A stretch of 64,000 nt of DNA, taken from positions 62,001 through 126,000 of the forward strand of contig CAYMNB010000002.1 in assembly GCA_964391725.1 (NCBI GenBank), given 5' to 3'. Position numbers and translations under genes: made by a program. This document shows positions 17,453 through 26,459 of the stretch, piece by piece (the stretch's first letter is position 1; each line of letters starts with the position of its first letter). The notes below the pieces were generated by a model, which saw nothing but the letters and a program-made list of their open reading frames with translations, was not told where the DNA came from and searched no databases. The stretch is from SpSt-1165 sp964391725. GTDB taxonomy: Bacteria; Chloroflexota; Anaerolineae; Anaerolineales; Anaerolineaceae.

Positions 17453-18250
17453 ATGGCAAACAATAACCGCCTTGATAACGAATTGGTAAAAAGAAATCTT
17501 GTCGAGAGCCGTACGCTTGCTCAACGCATGATCATGGCAGGTGGAGTGAGGGTGGATAATGTTGTTCACCTGAAACCTTCCCACCGCGTTAGTGATGACA
17601 GCCGTATTGAAGTGACAGGGAAACCGCGGTTCGTGTCTCGTGGGGGGTTGAAGCTGGAACCCGCCTTGCATTCTTTTGGATTGACCAACTTAATCGGAAA
17701 GATTTGTGCCGATGTTGGTGCTTCCACGGGAGGATTCACTGATTGCCTGTTGCAGCATGGCGCAGGCAAGGTATATGCGATTGACGTTGGCTATGGCATC
17801 TTGCATTGGCACTTGCGCAATGATCCGCGCGTGATCGTGATGGAGCGAACCAATGCCCGGTATCTCAATAGTCTACCTGAACGAATTCACCTGGCAACGA
17901 TTGACGCCTCCTTCATCTCGTTGAAAATTTTACTACCAGTGGTCAAAGGATGGTTCCAAAACCAGCCTGGCAACATTGTAGCCTTAATCAAGCCGCAATT
18001 TGAGGCTGGTCGGAAAGCTGCTGCCAAACATGATGGTGTAATTCTGGATGCTGAAGTACATAAAAAAGTATTGCGTGAGGTATTATCTTTTGGTGATGAC
18101 ATTGGCTTCAGCATCCATGGATTGATCCAATCGCCCATTAAAGGCCCCAAAGGGAATATCGAGTATTTGACTCACTTTGTGATAAACGGTGAGCGGGAGG
18201 ACTCCCCACCTATCGATGACTTAATCAGCGATGTGTTTATAGACGCCTGA
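17453..18250 (+). CDS. tlyA: TlyA family rRNA methyltransferase
   Basis: 265 residues. An N-terminal S4 RNA-binding domain (RLDNELVKRNLVESRTLAQ) is followed by an FtsJ-like methyltransferase core. The SAM site is CADVGASTGGFTDCLLQHGA, with AIDVGYGILHW and the SFISLKILLP segment. TlyA enzymes 2'-O-methylate 16S and/or 23S rRNA and can confer capreomycin sensitivity; some members were described as hemolysins. It is divergent from the UbiA gene and 95 bases before lepA. Confidence 0.92.
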   Translation: MANNNRLDNELVKRNLVESRTLAQRMIMAGGVRVDNVVHLKPSHRVSDDSRIEVTGKPRFVSRGGLKLEPALHSFGLTNLIGKICADVGASTGGFTDCLLQHGAGKVYAIDVGYGILHWHLRNDPRVIVMERTNARYLNSLPERIHLATIDASFISLKILLPVVKGWFQNQPGNIVALIKPQFEAGRKAAAKHDGVILDAEVHKKVLREVLSFGDDIGFSIHGLIQSPIKGPKGNIEYLTHFVINGEREDSPPIDDLISDVFIDA

Positions 18251-18345
18251 GAAAATTATCAGCCTCCTGTAACTGTTGGATAGGCCAAAGTCAAGTAAAA
18301 TAAAGGGTGCTTTATGCGCCTTGATTAAGGTAAACTTGGAAGGTT

Positions 18346-20145
18346 ATGACCACACATATAAGAAATTTCTGCATTATCGCCCATATTGACCATGGTAAAT
18401 CGACCCTGGCTGATCGAATGCTGCAGTTGACTGGCACTGTTTCTGACCGTGAGATGAAGGAACAGGTGTTGGACGCTATGGACCTTGAACGTGAAAAAGG
18501 CGTCACCATCAAAGCGTCTGCGGTGCGTATGGTATATGCGGCGCAGGATGGCAACGAATATCATCTCAATTTGATCGATACGCCGGGTCATGTCGATTTT
18601 GGCTATGAGGTCAGCCGTGCTTTGGCAGCCTGTGAAGGGGCCTTGCTGGTGGTGGATGCTTCGCAGGGGATTGAGGCGCAGACATTGGCAAACCTGTACC
18701 TGGCGCTTGAGGCAGACCTTGAGATTATCCCGGTGATCAACAAAATTGATTTAATCTCGGCTCGTGTCGATGAAGTGGCAGAGGATATCAGCATCCTGCT
18801 GGGGGTTGACCCGGATGAAATTATCAGGATCTCTGCCAAACAAGGAATCAATGTAGAAGCAGTGCTGGAAGCGATCGTTGAGAAAATACCGCCACCGCAG
18901 GGTAATCCTGATGGGGCCTTGAAGGCTCTGGTTTTCGATTCTCATTATGATTCTTACAAAGGCACTGTGGCCTATGTCCGCATTGTAGACGGGCAGCTCA
19001 GACATACTGATGAATTGATGGTTATGTCAAATAAAACCGCCATCAAGCCAGTCGAAATCGGTTATTTTGCGCCTGCCATGAAACCAACCACGTTGCTTGA
19101 CAATGCAGAAGTGGGGTATGTTGCTACTGGACTCAAAACAGTATCGGAATGTCGGGTAGGTGATACGATAACGCTGTTGAGAAATCCAGCCGACGAGCCT
19201 CTGGCAGGCTATCGTCAGGCGAAACCAATGGTGTATGCTGGCATCTATCCGGTGGATGGTGAAGATTACATAGATTTAAAAGAATCATTGGCGAAATTGC
19301 AAATGAATGACGCGGCCCTGGTATATGAACCGGAGACCTCACAGGCGTTGAATTTTGGTTTTCGCTGTGGATTTTTGGGTTTGTTTCACATGGAGATCAT
19401 ACAGGAGCGATTAGAGCGCGAGTATGATCTTGATATCGTCATAACAGCACCATCGGTTGAGTACCGTGTTGTGATGACGACCGGTGAAGAAGTTTATCTC
19501 GACTCTCCGGCAGAACTGCCGGACGAGGGTGGAATTACCGAGATTGCTGAACCCTGGATGCGGTTGCAGATCTTCACCCCCACGGAATTCTACGGCACGG
19601 TGATGGATTTGACGACAAAACGGCGTGGTGAATTTATTGAGCAGGAGTATCCTTCGCCGAACCGTGTTCAGTTGACCTACGAGATACCTCTTTCTGAGTT
19701 GATCGTGGACTTCTTCGACGATCTAAAGTCAAGAACCCGAGGATATGCCTCCATGGATTACAGCTTTGCCGAATACCGGGCGGGCGATCTGGTTAAAATG
19801 GAAATATTGGTTACAGGGGAATCTGTTGATGCGCTGGCAACCATTGTTCACCGGGAAGATGCCTACCATCGCGGGCAATCATTGGTCAGTCGATTAAAGA
19901 AGATCATACCCCGTCAGATGTTCGATGTGGCGATACAGGCATATTCAGGTGGAAGGGTTATTTCCCGCGCCAATGTCAAAGCACTGCGCAAAGATGTGCT
20001 TGCGAAATGTTATGGCGGTGATATCACCCGTAAGAAAAAGCTGCTTGAAAAGCAAAAGAAGGGCAAAAAGCGCATGAAGATGGTGGGAAATGTCGAAATT
20101 CCCCAGGAAGCCTTCATGGCGGTATTGAAGTTGGGGGATGAGTGA
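18346..20145 (+). CDS. lepA: Elongation factor 4 (LepA)
   Basis: 599 residues, the usual LepA length. The G-domain motifs are AHIDHGKST, DTPGHVDFGYEV and NKIDLISA. Family-specific segments are FRCGFLGLFHMEIIQERLE and the LepA C-terminal domain with NVKALRKDVLAKCYGGDIT and KKLLEKQKKGKKRMK. LepA is a ribosome-associated GTPase that acts in 30S maturation or in back-translocation. GGAAGG lies just upstream of the ATG. Its stop overlaps the next gene's GTG, so the envelope cluster that follows is probably coupled to it. Confidence 0.97.
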   Translation: MTTHIRNFCIIAHIDHGKSTLADRMLQLTGTVSDREMKEQVLDAMDLEREKGVTIKASAVRMVYAAQDGNEYHLNLIDTPGHVDFGYEVSRALAACEGALLVVDASQGIEAQTLANLYLALEADLEIIPVINKIDLISARVDEVAEDISILLGVDPDEIIRISAKQGINVEAVLEAIVEKIPPPQGNPDGALKALVFDSHYDSYKGTVAYVRIVDGQLRHTDELMVMSNKTAIKPVEIGYFAPAMKPTTLLDNAEVGYVATGLKTVSECRVGDTITLLRNPADEPLAGYRQAKPMVYAGIYPVDGEDYIDLKESLAKLQMNDAALVYEPETSQALNFGFRCGFLGLFHMEIIQERLEREYDLDIVITAPSVEYRVVMTTGEEVYLDSPAELPDEGGITEIAEPWMRLQIFTPTEFYGTVMDLTTKRRGEFIEQEYPSPNRVQLTYEIPLSELIVDFFDDLKSRTRGYASMDYSFAEYRAGDLVKMEILVTGESVDALATIVHREDAYHRGQSLVSRLKKIIPRQMFDVAIQAYSGGRVISRANVKALRKDVLAKCYGGDITRKKKLLEKQKKGKKRMKMVGNVEIPQEAFMAVLKLGDE

Positions 20146-21176
20146 CCTTTCCAAAAACGAGAACCAACCGCTGGCATAAATGGCTGCCGGGAATCATCAT
20201 TTCATTGGCTGTCATTATTGCGTTGGCTTTTGTGGTGGACTGGGGTCAGTTTTGGGTTTCATTCCGCCAGGTACGAATCACAACGGTTGCAAGCCTTGCG
20301 CTGCTAAGTTTTTTTTCTTTGGTATTCAGGTCATTGGCATGGCGCAGTTTGCTGGAAAACAGATTGTCTGTGATTGATGCATTTTTCTGCGAAAATATAG
20401 GCTATTTGCTGAATAATTTGCTGCCTTTTCGCCTGGGCGAACTGGCGAGAGCTGTTGTTGGCGCTGAAAGAGCGGGTGGGACGATTGGTTTTGTCCTGCC
20501 CTCCATCTTGGTGGAGCGTTTGATCGATATTGGATTTGGTGCTTTGACCTTATTAATAGCTTTGCCGTTCATCATCGGTGGAGAATTCGTCACATCTTCC
20601 GCTATTATCGCTATCATATTGGTGGGAACAGCCATTACCGGGATTATCTTTTTTGTGAAATATCTGCGAATATTTCAGAATATTGTTCATTGTTTGTTTG
20701 CCAGGTTTGAAACCGTCGAACAAAAATTATTGCACGCGTTGGACCAAATCCATGGGGGTTTGCATTCGTCGTTGCGCAGAAAAAGTATCTTCCTTGCGAT
20801 TTTCTGGCTTGTTCTGACCTGGGCAGGCTATTGGGCTTCATTTTTCGTAGCCGTCAGAACAGCCGCTCCTCAGGCTCCATTCGCCTGGGCGCTTTTTGTG
20901 GGCGGCGTTGTGTCATTGGGGATTGCGGTTCCTTCCGCTCCAGGCAACATTGGGGTTTGGGAGGCTGCCTTTGTGGGTGCCATGGCGATTCTGGGGGTTG
21001 AATATTCAACGGCTTTGGCTGGCGCCATAATCATGCATCTGGTTGCATATCTGGTGACTGGCACAGCAGGTATAGCCGGTATCATTCTATATGGCGAGAG
21101 TTTTCATTCTATACTGATGAAAGTGAAAAAGCACAAGGTCAGTGATGAGGAAATACTGATGGGAGATCAACAATGA
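20142..21176 (+). CDS. LPG-synthase-type (UPF0104) integral membrane protein
   Basis: 344 residues starting at GTG 20142, which overlaps the lepA stop. About eight membrane segments. The segments ENIGYLLNNLLPFRLGELAR, LPSILVERLIDI and SLGIAVPSAPGNIGVWEAA are characteristic of the lysylphosphatidylglycerol synthase transmembrane region (PF03706), also called the AglD-like family. No C-terminal aminoacyl-transferase domain is present, so it is unlikely to make lysyl-PG by itself. Stand-alone members occur in glycan and lipid-linked sugar clusters, which fits here. The stop overlaps the next ATG as ATGA. Confidence 0.85.
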   Translation: MTFPKTRTNRWHKWLPGIIISLAVIIALAFVVDWGQFWVSFRQVRITTVASLALLSFFSLVFRSLAWRSLLENRLSVIDAFFCENIGYLLNNLLPFRLGELARAVVGAERAGGTIGFVLPSILVERLIDIGFGALTLLIALPFIIGGEFVTSSAIIAIILVGTAITGIIFFVKYLRIFQNIVHCLFARFETVEQKLLHALDQIHGGLHSSLRRKSIFLAIFWLVLTWAGYWASFFVAVRTAAPQAPFAWALFVGGVVSLGIAVPSAPGNIGVWEAAFVGAMAILGVEYSTALAGAIIMHLVAYLVTGTAGIAGIILYGESFHSILMKVKKHKVSDEEILMGDQQ

Positions 21177-22213
21177 ATAGGTCGTATTTGATTACAGGCG
21201 GGGCGGGATTCATTGGCTCCAATTATGCGGCAAGATTGCTTGAACGCGGCGAGAATGTCACTATTTTTGATAACCTTGTTCGCTCCGGCACAGAAAGTAA
21301 CATCAAATGGCTTCAAGAAAAATATGGTGCTAATTCATTCGAATGGATACGCGAAGATGTTCGTAATGCTGCCGCAGTTGATAAAGCAGTCAAAAATGCC
21401 GATGTCGTTGTACATCTGGCAGGACAGGTAGCGGTGACATCATCGGTGATAGACCCCATGTATGACTTTTCTGTGAACGCAGGGGGAACTTTAACCGTGT
21501 TAGAAGCGGTTCGTAAGGCAGGACACCGGCCTATCGTGATCTATTCGTCGACCAACAAGGTCTATGGCGGTATGGAAAATATGACATTGATCGAAGAGGA
21601 TCATGCTTACCGTTACAAAGATTTTCCTCTCGGCATTTCTGAAGACCAGCCGTTGGATTTTCATTCGCCGTATGGCTGCTCAAAAGGCGCTGGTGATCAG
21701 TATGTGCGCGATTATGCGCGCATCTATGGGATTCCGACGGTCGTTATGCGCCAAAGCTGTATTTACGGGACAAGACAATTCGGTGTGGAAGATCAGGGCT
21801 GGGTAGCCTGGTTCATCATTGCAGCAATCGTCGGTCGTCCAATCACCATTTATGGTGACGGAAAACAGGTGCGTGATGTATTGTTCATTGACGATTTGAT
21901 GAATGCCTATGATCTTGCGGTCGACAACATCGATAAAGCCGCTGGCGAGATTTTCAATGTGGGTGGCGGACCTCGCAACACTATGTCAATTTGGGCAGAA
22001 TTCCACGCTTATCTTGAACAGTTAATTGACAGAGAAATTCCAGTGACATGGAGCGATTGGCGGCCGGGAGACCAGAAAATTTATGTATCTGATATCCGCA
22101 AAGCCAAGAAAATTATCCAATGGGAGCCCAAAGTCGGTGTGGAGGAGGGTATTACCAGACTTTTTAATTGGGTACGCGAGTACAAATCTTTGTTTGAAAA
22201 TAACGAGCAATGA
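21173..22213 (+). CDS. NAD-dependent sugar epimerase, CDP-paratose 2-epimerase-like
   Basis: 346 residues. Extended SDR fold with the NAD motif TGGAGFIGSNYA and a catalytic YGCSK (Y-x3-K) after SSTNKVYGG. The segments MRQSCIYGTRQFGVEDQGW and VAWFIIAAI match the RfbE-type CDP-paratose/CDP-tyvelose epimerase subfamily more than GalE. The substrate cannot be fixed from sequence, because none of the CDP-glucose or CDP-deoxysugar genes is present nearby. Start and stop overlap neighbours by ATGA on both sides, so it is a core member of the envelope-glycan operon. Confidence 0.85.
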   Translation: MNRSYLITGGAGFIGSNYAARLLERGENVTIFDNLVRSGTESNIKWLQEKYGANSFEWIREDVRNAAAVDKAVKNADVVVHLAGQVAVTSSVIDPMYDFSVNAGGTLTVLEAVRKAGHRPIVIYSSTNKVYGGMENMTLIEEDHAYRYKDFPLGISEDQPLDFHSPYGCSKGAGDQYVRDYARIYGIPTVVMRQSCIYGTRQFGVEDQGWVAWFIIAAIVGRPITIYGDGKQVRDVLFIDDLMNAYDLAVDNIDKAAGEIFNVGGGPRNTMSIWAEFHAYLEQLIDREIPVTWSDWRPGDQKIYVSDIRKAKKIIQWEPKVGVEEGITRLFNWVREYKSLFENNEQ

Positions 22214-23373
22214 AAATTCTGATTGTTTTGACCTACTACCGGCCGCATACAAGCGGTTTGACGATTTATGCTGAACGATTGGCCAAAGCTTTTGCAGATT
22301 TGGGGCACCAGGTTACGGTGCTAACCTCCCAATTTGATGCCGCCACTGCGCTTGATGAGGTTGTTGATGGGGTGAGGATTATTCGCGTTCCGGTTGTATT
22401 CAGGCTTAGCAAAGGGGTGATCATGCCCAGGTTTGGCTATTGGGCGACAAAACTGGTGAAATCACACGACGTAGTACAGCTTCATTTACCGCAATTCGAT
22501 GCGGCCGGTGTGGCACTGCGGGGGCGCCTTCTGAAAAAACCCACGATCATCACTTACCATTGCGATTTGTTGATGCCGCCTGGATTGATCAGCAAAGCCG
22601 CCAATATCGCGGTTTCTTTTGCCAACCGTTTGGCTGCGCTCTTTACCCACGGTTTTGTGGCATATACAGAAGATTTCGCGATCCATAGTCCCTATCTGAA
22701 CAGCAATTTGGGCAAAGTTGAAGTGATTCAACCGCCGGTTGTTATGCCGTCTGTGTCGCGTGATGCCGTCGAGGCATTCAGGACGGATCATCAACTTGAC
22801 GACCACCAACCAATCATCGGCATGGCCAGTCGTTTTGCCTCTGAAAAGGGCATCGGGGTCTTGCTTGAGTCTTTGGAAATCTTAAAAGAAAAATATCCGC
22901 AATTTAAGGTACTTTTCGCAGGCACCTACAAGAATGTCATGGGGGAAGAAGCCTACTTTGAGCGTTTGTATCCCATCATTGAACAGTATGAGCAGTCCGG
23001 TCAATGGGAGTTTCTGGGGAATTTATCGCCTGAACAAATGGCTGCTTTTTATCCTAATCTTGATATGGTTGTGGTTCCCAGCCTTAATTCCACAGAATCA
23101 TTTGGTCTGGTGCAAATTGAGGCGATGATTCACGGAACCCCTTCCATCGCGTCAGATTTGCCGGGCGTTCGCCAGCCGGTGTTACAGCACCAAATGGGAA
23201 AGGTCGTACCGATTGGTGATTCAAAAGCGTTGGCAGAGGCCATCATCGATATCGCTAACAACAAACAAGCGTATATCAAAGCCCCGCAACCTATTGCCGA
23301 ATTCTATGATCCGCTAACAGTTGCTTCACGTTACGAGCAATTGTTCAAACGGTTGTTGCAGGAGATTCGCTGA
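22210..23373 (+). CDS. GT4-family glycosyltransferase
   Basis: 387 residues. GT-B fold. The N-terminal Rossmann half begins ILIVLTYYRPHTSGLTIYAE, and the nucleotide-sugar half has GMASRFASEKGIGVLLESL. The E-x7-E motif appears as ESFGLVQIEAM, followed by GTPSIASDLPGVRQPV. The retaining glycosyltransferase family 4 assignment is firm; donor and acceptor are unknown. The ATG overlaps the epimerase stop. Three bases separate its stop from the methyltransferase start. Confidence 0.93.
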   Translation: MKILIVLTYYRPHTSGLTIYAERLAKAFADLGHQVTVLTSQFDAATALDEVVDGVRIIRVPVVFRLSKGVIMPRFGYWATKLVKSHDVVQLHLPQFDAAGVALRGRLLKKPTIITYHCDLLMPPGLISKAANIAVSFANRLAALFTHGFVAYTEDFAIHSPYLNSNLGKVEVIQPPVVMPSVSRDAVEAFRTDHQLDDHQPIIGMASRFASEKGIGVLLESLEILKEKYPQFKVLFAGTYKNVMGEEAYFERLYPIIEQYEQSGQWEFLGNLSPEQMAAFYPNLDMVVVPSLNSTESFGLVQIEAMIHGTPSIASDLPGVRQPVLQHQMGKVVPIGDSKALAEAIIDIANNKQAYIKAPQPIAEFYDPLTVASRYEQLFKRLLQEIR

Positions 23374-23376
23374 CCT

Positions 23377-24171
23377 ATGTCGACCAAAGACTATCTCTGG
23401 CTGAATCTTCGTGAACTGCCCTATTTTAGGGGAGCGTTGCGGGCTGTAGAAGGTAGTTTCTATGAGCAGTTTGCGCTAAACAACCCTGTACTCGATCTTG
23501 GGTGCGGGGACGGTCAATTCACGGCGATTACCTTTGATCAGCCTATGGATGTGGGAATCGATCCCTGGCTTGAGCCATTGAGGGAGGCTAGAAAGCGTGA
23601 TGCTTATCGTCATGTCATTATGAATGAAGGGGCATGTTTCCCGGTTCCAGACAGTTATTTTGCCACCGTCATTTCGAATTCTGTTCTCGAGCATGTGGAA
23701 AACCTGGCGCCTGTGTTAGAAGAAGTTGCGCGCGTATTGAAACCGGGTGGGCAATTTCTCTTCTGTGTGCCAAACCATCAGTTTCTGAGCAATTTGTCGA
23801 TTGGCAAATTCTCGGATCACATTGGTTTGAAAAAACTGGCGAATAGTTACCGTACGTGGTTCAATAAAATCTCAAGGCACTATCACTGCGATTCGCCGGA
23901 GATTTGGGAACAGCGGGTAAAGGAGGCAGGCTTTGACCTCGAGCGGTGGTGGCATTATTATTCGCCCAAATCGCTCGCTATGCTGGAATGGGGGCATTAC
24001 TTCGGACTGCCTTCCTGGATCATTCACCGAATAACAGGCCGTTGGATCCTGGTTCCTGCCAAATGGAACCTGTGGTTGACCAGGAAAATCGTAGAAAAGT
24101 CGTATGGTGAGAAAACTGATAATGACCCGAAAGGTGCGTATACTTTCTATGTCGCCAGGCGAAAATCATAA
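23377..24171 (+). CDS. Class I SAM-dependent methyltransferase
   Basis: 264 residues. The SAM-binding motif I is LDLGCGDGQFTAI, with the acidic motif VGIDPWLEPL. Further support is the FATVISNSVLEHVENLAPVLEEV motif of methyltransferase type 11 and RVLKPGGQFLFCVPN. The C-terminal half (about residues 150-264) is less typical and aromatic-rich. Its place between a GT4 enzyme and GT-C proteins suggests it methylates a sugar or lipid-linked glycan, by inference. Confidence 0.9.
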   Translation: MSTKDYLWLNLRELPYFRGALRAVEGSFYEQFALNNPVLDLGCGDGQFTAITFDQPMDVGIDPWLEPLREARKRDAYRHVIMNEGACFPVPDSYFATVISNSVLEHVENLAPVLEEVARVLKPGGQFLFCVPNHQFLSNLSIGKFSDHIGLKKLANSYRTWFNKISRHYHCDSPEIWEQRVKEAGFDLERWWHYYSPKSLAMLEWGHYFGLPSWIIHRITGRWILVPAKWNLWLTRKIVEKSYGEKTDNDPKGAYTFYVARRKS

Positions 24172-24186
24172 CGGTGGTTTGCATTC

Positions 24187-24252
24187 ATGAAGGATTCATT
24201 GCTTATGAAACAGCTTAATATCACGTTAACTGAACAAGAGAAAAGCGTATGA
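24187..24252 (+). CDS. Possible 21-codon coupling ORF
   Basis: A short frame from ATG 24187 (MKDSLLMKQL, ending TEQEKSV) stops with TGA at 24250-24252, overlapping the ATG of the next gene as ATGA. The next gene has no good ribosome site of its own beyond AAGAG, so translation of this mini-ORF could deliver ribosomes to it. An in-frame ATG at 24205 gives an even shorter version. There is no evidence that the peptide itself matters. Confidence 0.3.
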   Translation: MKDSLLMKQLNITLTEQEKSV

Positions 24253-26441
24253 CTACAGAACCCAGCCTTCTAGATTTTTTGGTAGCCAAGATTCAGTTTT
24301 GGAAGAAAAGTGAGATTGATTTCTCAAAGTATTTACGATTCGAAACAATTACCCCAGAAGTTGTTGATGAAGAGGGTAGTGACATTATTGCACAAGAATT
24401 GAAGGCTTTAACTCTTAACCCTCCAGGCGAAACCGCGGAATTGAGTGTTTCAAAAAAAACCAGAAAATGGGATTTTGCCACTTTTCCCTGGCGATTGCTG
24501 GTTAGTCTCACGTTTATCTTGACAGGCCAAAGTCTTATGGAGCCGCCTGAGCCAGACTGGCAATTGGCACTGGCATTCTATCTAATCGCTGCTGGCTTAT
24601 TGGTGTGGAGCTTTCTGAAAAAAGAACTCGCTGTCAAAGAAAAGAAAATCAGACTAACGAATAATTTTGACAGTATTGTTCGGCCTGTCTTTCTGCTGGG
24701 CAGCATACCTTTTCTGTTGACGGCTTTTTTGTTGATGGGGTTGAACCGGTTTACTTTTGTAAATTTAACAGCGTGGCTTGTTGGCATACTTTTTGTTATT
24801 ACAGGTTTTTGGGCGGATGTGCCCGATCTTCTGACGATATGGAAGCAAAAATTTTCTAAAGCTTTCAACAACAGAGGTGTACGCATTCGCATCCGCTGGT
24901 GGGATGTGCTGTTGGTTTTGACCGCCGTGTTGATCATTTTCTTCCGAACCCATCAATTGCAGCAGGTGCCGGCAGAAATGTTCAGTGACCATGCTGAGAA
25001 GTTGCTGGATGTCCAGGATGTTTTGGATGGTATTTATCCGATCTATTTCCCCCGCAATACAGGCCGTGAAGGCTTTCAAATGTATCTTTCTGCCTTTGTT
25101 GCCAGATACCTGGGCGTTGGTATAACATCAATGACGTTGAAAATCGGCACTGTTTTGATGGGCTTGCTCATGCTTCCTTATATGTATTTATTGGGGAAAG
25201 AGCTATTCAATAAACGGGTCGGATTTTATGCTTTGCTGTTTATCGGCGTTGCATATTGGCCCAATGTGATTGCGAGGGTTGGCTTGCGCTATATCTTGTA
25301 TGCTGCTTTCACAGCACCAACTTTGTATCACTTACTGAGAGGTCTGCGCCATCAAAATCGCAATGACTTTATCATCGCCGGTATTTTTCTTGGGCTGGGG
25401 TTGCATGGTTACACCTCGTTTCGATTTGTGCCGATTGCGGTTGTTCTAACCATAGCTCTTTACTGGCTTCATCACCTTAAGCAGAAAAAATTGATTAACA
25501 ACGCTCTCTTTGGGTTACTCATCATAGCGCTGGTCAGCCTGGTGATATTCTTGCCCTTGCTTCGCTATTGGGTGGACAATCCGTCTTTGTTCAGTTACCG
25601 AATGGCGACCAGACTGGGTACAGCCGAAAGAGACTATCCCGGCAATCCAATTGTTATTTTCCTGCAAAATTTGCTTGACGCAAGTTTGATGTTCTTTAGC
25701 GATGGGGGACATATCTGGGTGCATTCTGTGATTAAGCGACCTGCGCTTGATTTTGTGTCGGCCGGTTTTTATTTTGTCGGGGTTCTTTATGCCCTTCTCT
25801 CATACATTAAGCAAAGATCGTGGGAAAAGATGAGCATATTGGTTGCTATTCCATTGTTACTGATGCCATCTATACTTTCGCTGGCTTTCCCCGAGGAAAA
25901 CCCGAGTTTGAATCGCCCTGCGGCTGCGATGGTGCCTGTTTTCCTGCTGGCTGGGGTAGGTATGGATGCTATTCTGGGCTCAATGAAAAAGGCCTTCAAG
26001 TCCAAAGGCGGCAGCTTGTTTGTGGCTTTTCTAACGGTAATTTTGCTTTTTATCTCTGCTTCTGCTAACTATGGTTTGGTGTTTGATAAATATGCGCAGC
26101 AATTCCGCCTTGGTGCCTGGAATACCAGTGATATCGGCCGAGTGATCGACAACTATGCCAACTCTGTTGGCGATTATGAATCTGCTTATGTCATCCCCTA
26201 TCCACATTGGGTAGATACAAGGCTTGTCGGGATCAACGCGGGCCAGCCACGAAAAGATTATGCCCTACCGCGCGATATGATCGAACAGGTGACGGAAATT
26301 CCTGGACAAAAACTGTTCATCTTTCGTTATGATGACAGAGAAGCATTTGATACCCTGACCAACATCTATCCTATTGGCATCCTTTCCTATTTCGAGTCTG
26401 AACTTCCAGGCAGAGATTTTTATATGCTTCTGGTGCCATAA
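24249..26441 (+). CDS. GT39/PMT-like membrane glycosyltransferase
   Basis: 730 residues. A cytoplasmic N-terminus of about 75 residues precedes roughly 12-13 membrane segments. The first extracytoplasmic loop has EMFSDHAEKLLDVQDVLDG and the Asn-Thr-Gly-Arg-Glu stretch RNTGREGFQMYLSAFVARYL, the layout of GT-C glycosyltransferases of the dolichyl-phosphate-mannose type. Such enzymes use polyprenyl-phosphate sugars outside the membrane to glycosylate lipids or proteins. The C-terminal extracytoplasmic part (about 610-730) is soluble. Start overlaps the mini-ORF at 24187; the stop is 18 bases before the giant gene. Confidence 0.8.
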   Translation: MTTEPSLLDFLVAKIQFWKKSEIDFSKYLRFETITPEVVDEEGSDIIAQELKALTLNPPGETAELSVSKKTRKWDFATFPWRLLVSLTFILTGQSLMEPPEPDWQLALAFYLIAAGLLVWSFLKKELAVKEKKIRLTNNFDSIVRPVFLLGSIPFLLTAFLLMGLNRFTFVNLTAWLVGILFVITGFWADVPDLLTIWKQKFSKAFNNRGVRIRIRWWDVLLVLTAVLIIFFRTHQLQQVPAEMFSDHAEKLLDVQDVLDGIYPIYFPRNTGREGFQMYLSAFVARYLGVGITSMTLKIGTVLMGLLMLPYMYLLGKELFNKRVGFYALLFIGVAYWPNVIARVGLRYILYAAFTAPTLYHLLRGLRHQNRNDFIIAGIFLGLGLHGYTSFRFVPIAVVLTIALYWLHHLKQKKLINNALFGLLIIALVSLVIFLPLLRYWVDNPSLFSYRMATRLGTAERDYPGNPIVIFLQNLLDASLMFFSDGGHIWVHSVIKRPALDFVSAGFYFVGVLYALLSYIKQRSWEKMSILVAIPLLLMPSILSLAFPEENPSLNRPAAAMVPVFLLAGVGMDAILGSMKKAFKSKGGSLFVAFLTVILLFISASANYGLVFDKYAQQFRLGAWNTSDIGRVIDNYANSVGDYESAYVIPYPHWVDTRLVGINAGQPRKDYALPRDMIEQVTEIPGQKLFIFRYDDREAFDTLTNIYPIGILSYFESELPGRDFYMLLVP

Positions 26442-26459
26442 CAAAGCAGGCAGGATTTT

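Noticed and set aside
24796..26005. Long minus-strand frames inside the GT-C genes
   Set aside because: They are shadows of the plus-strand membrane proteins with no ribosome sites or recognisable domains.
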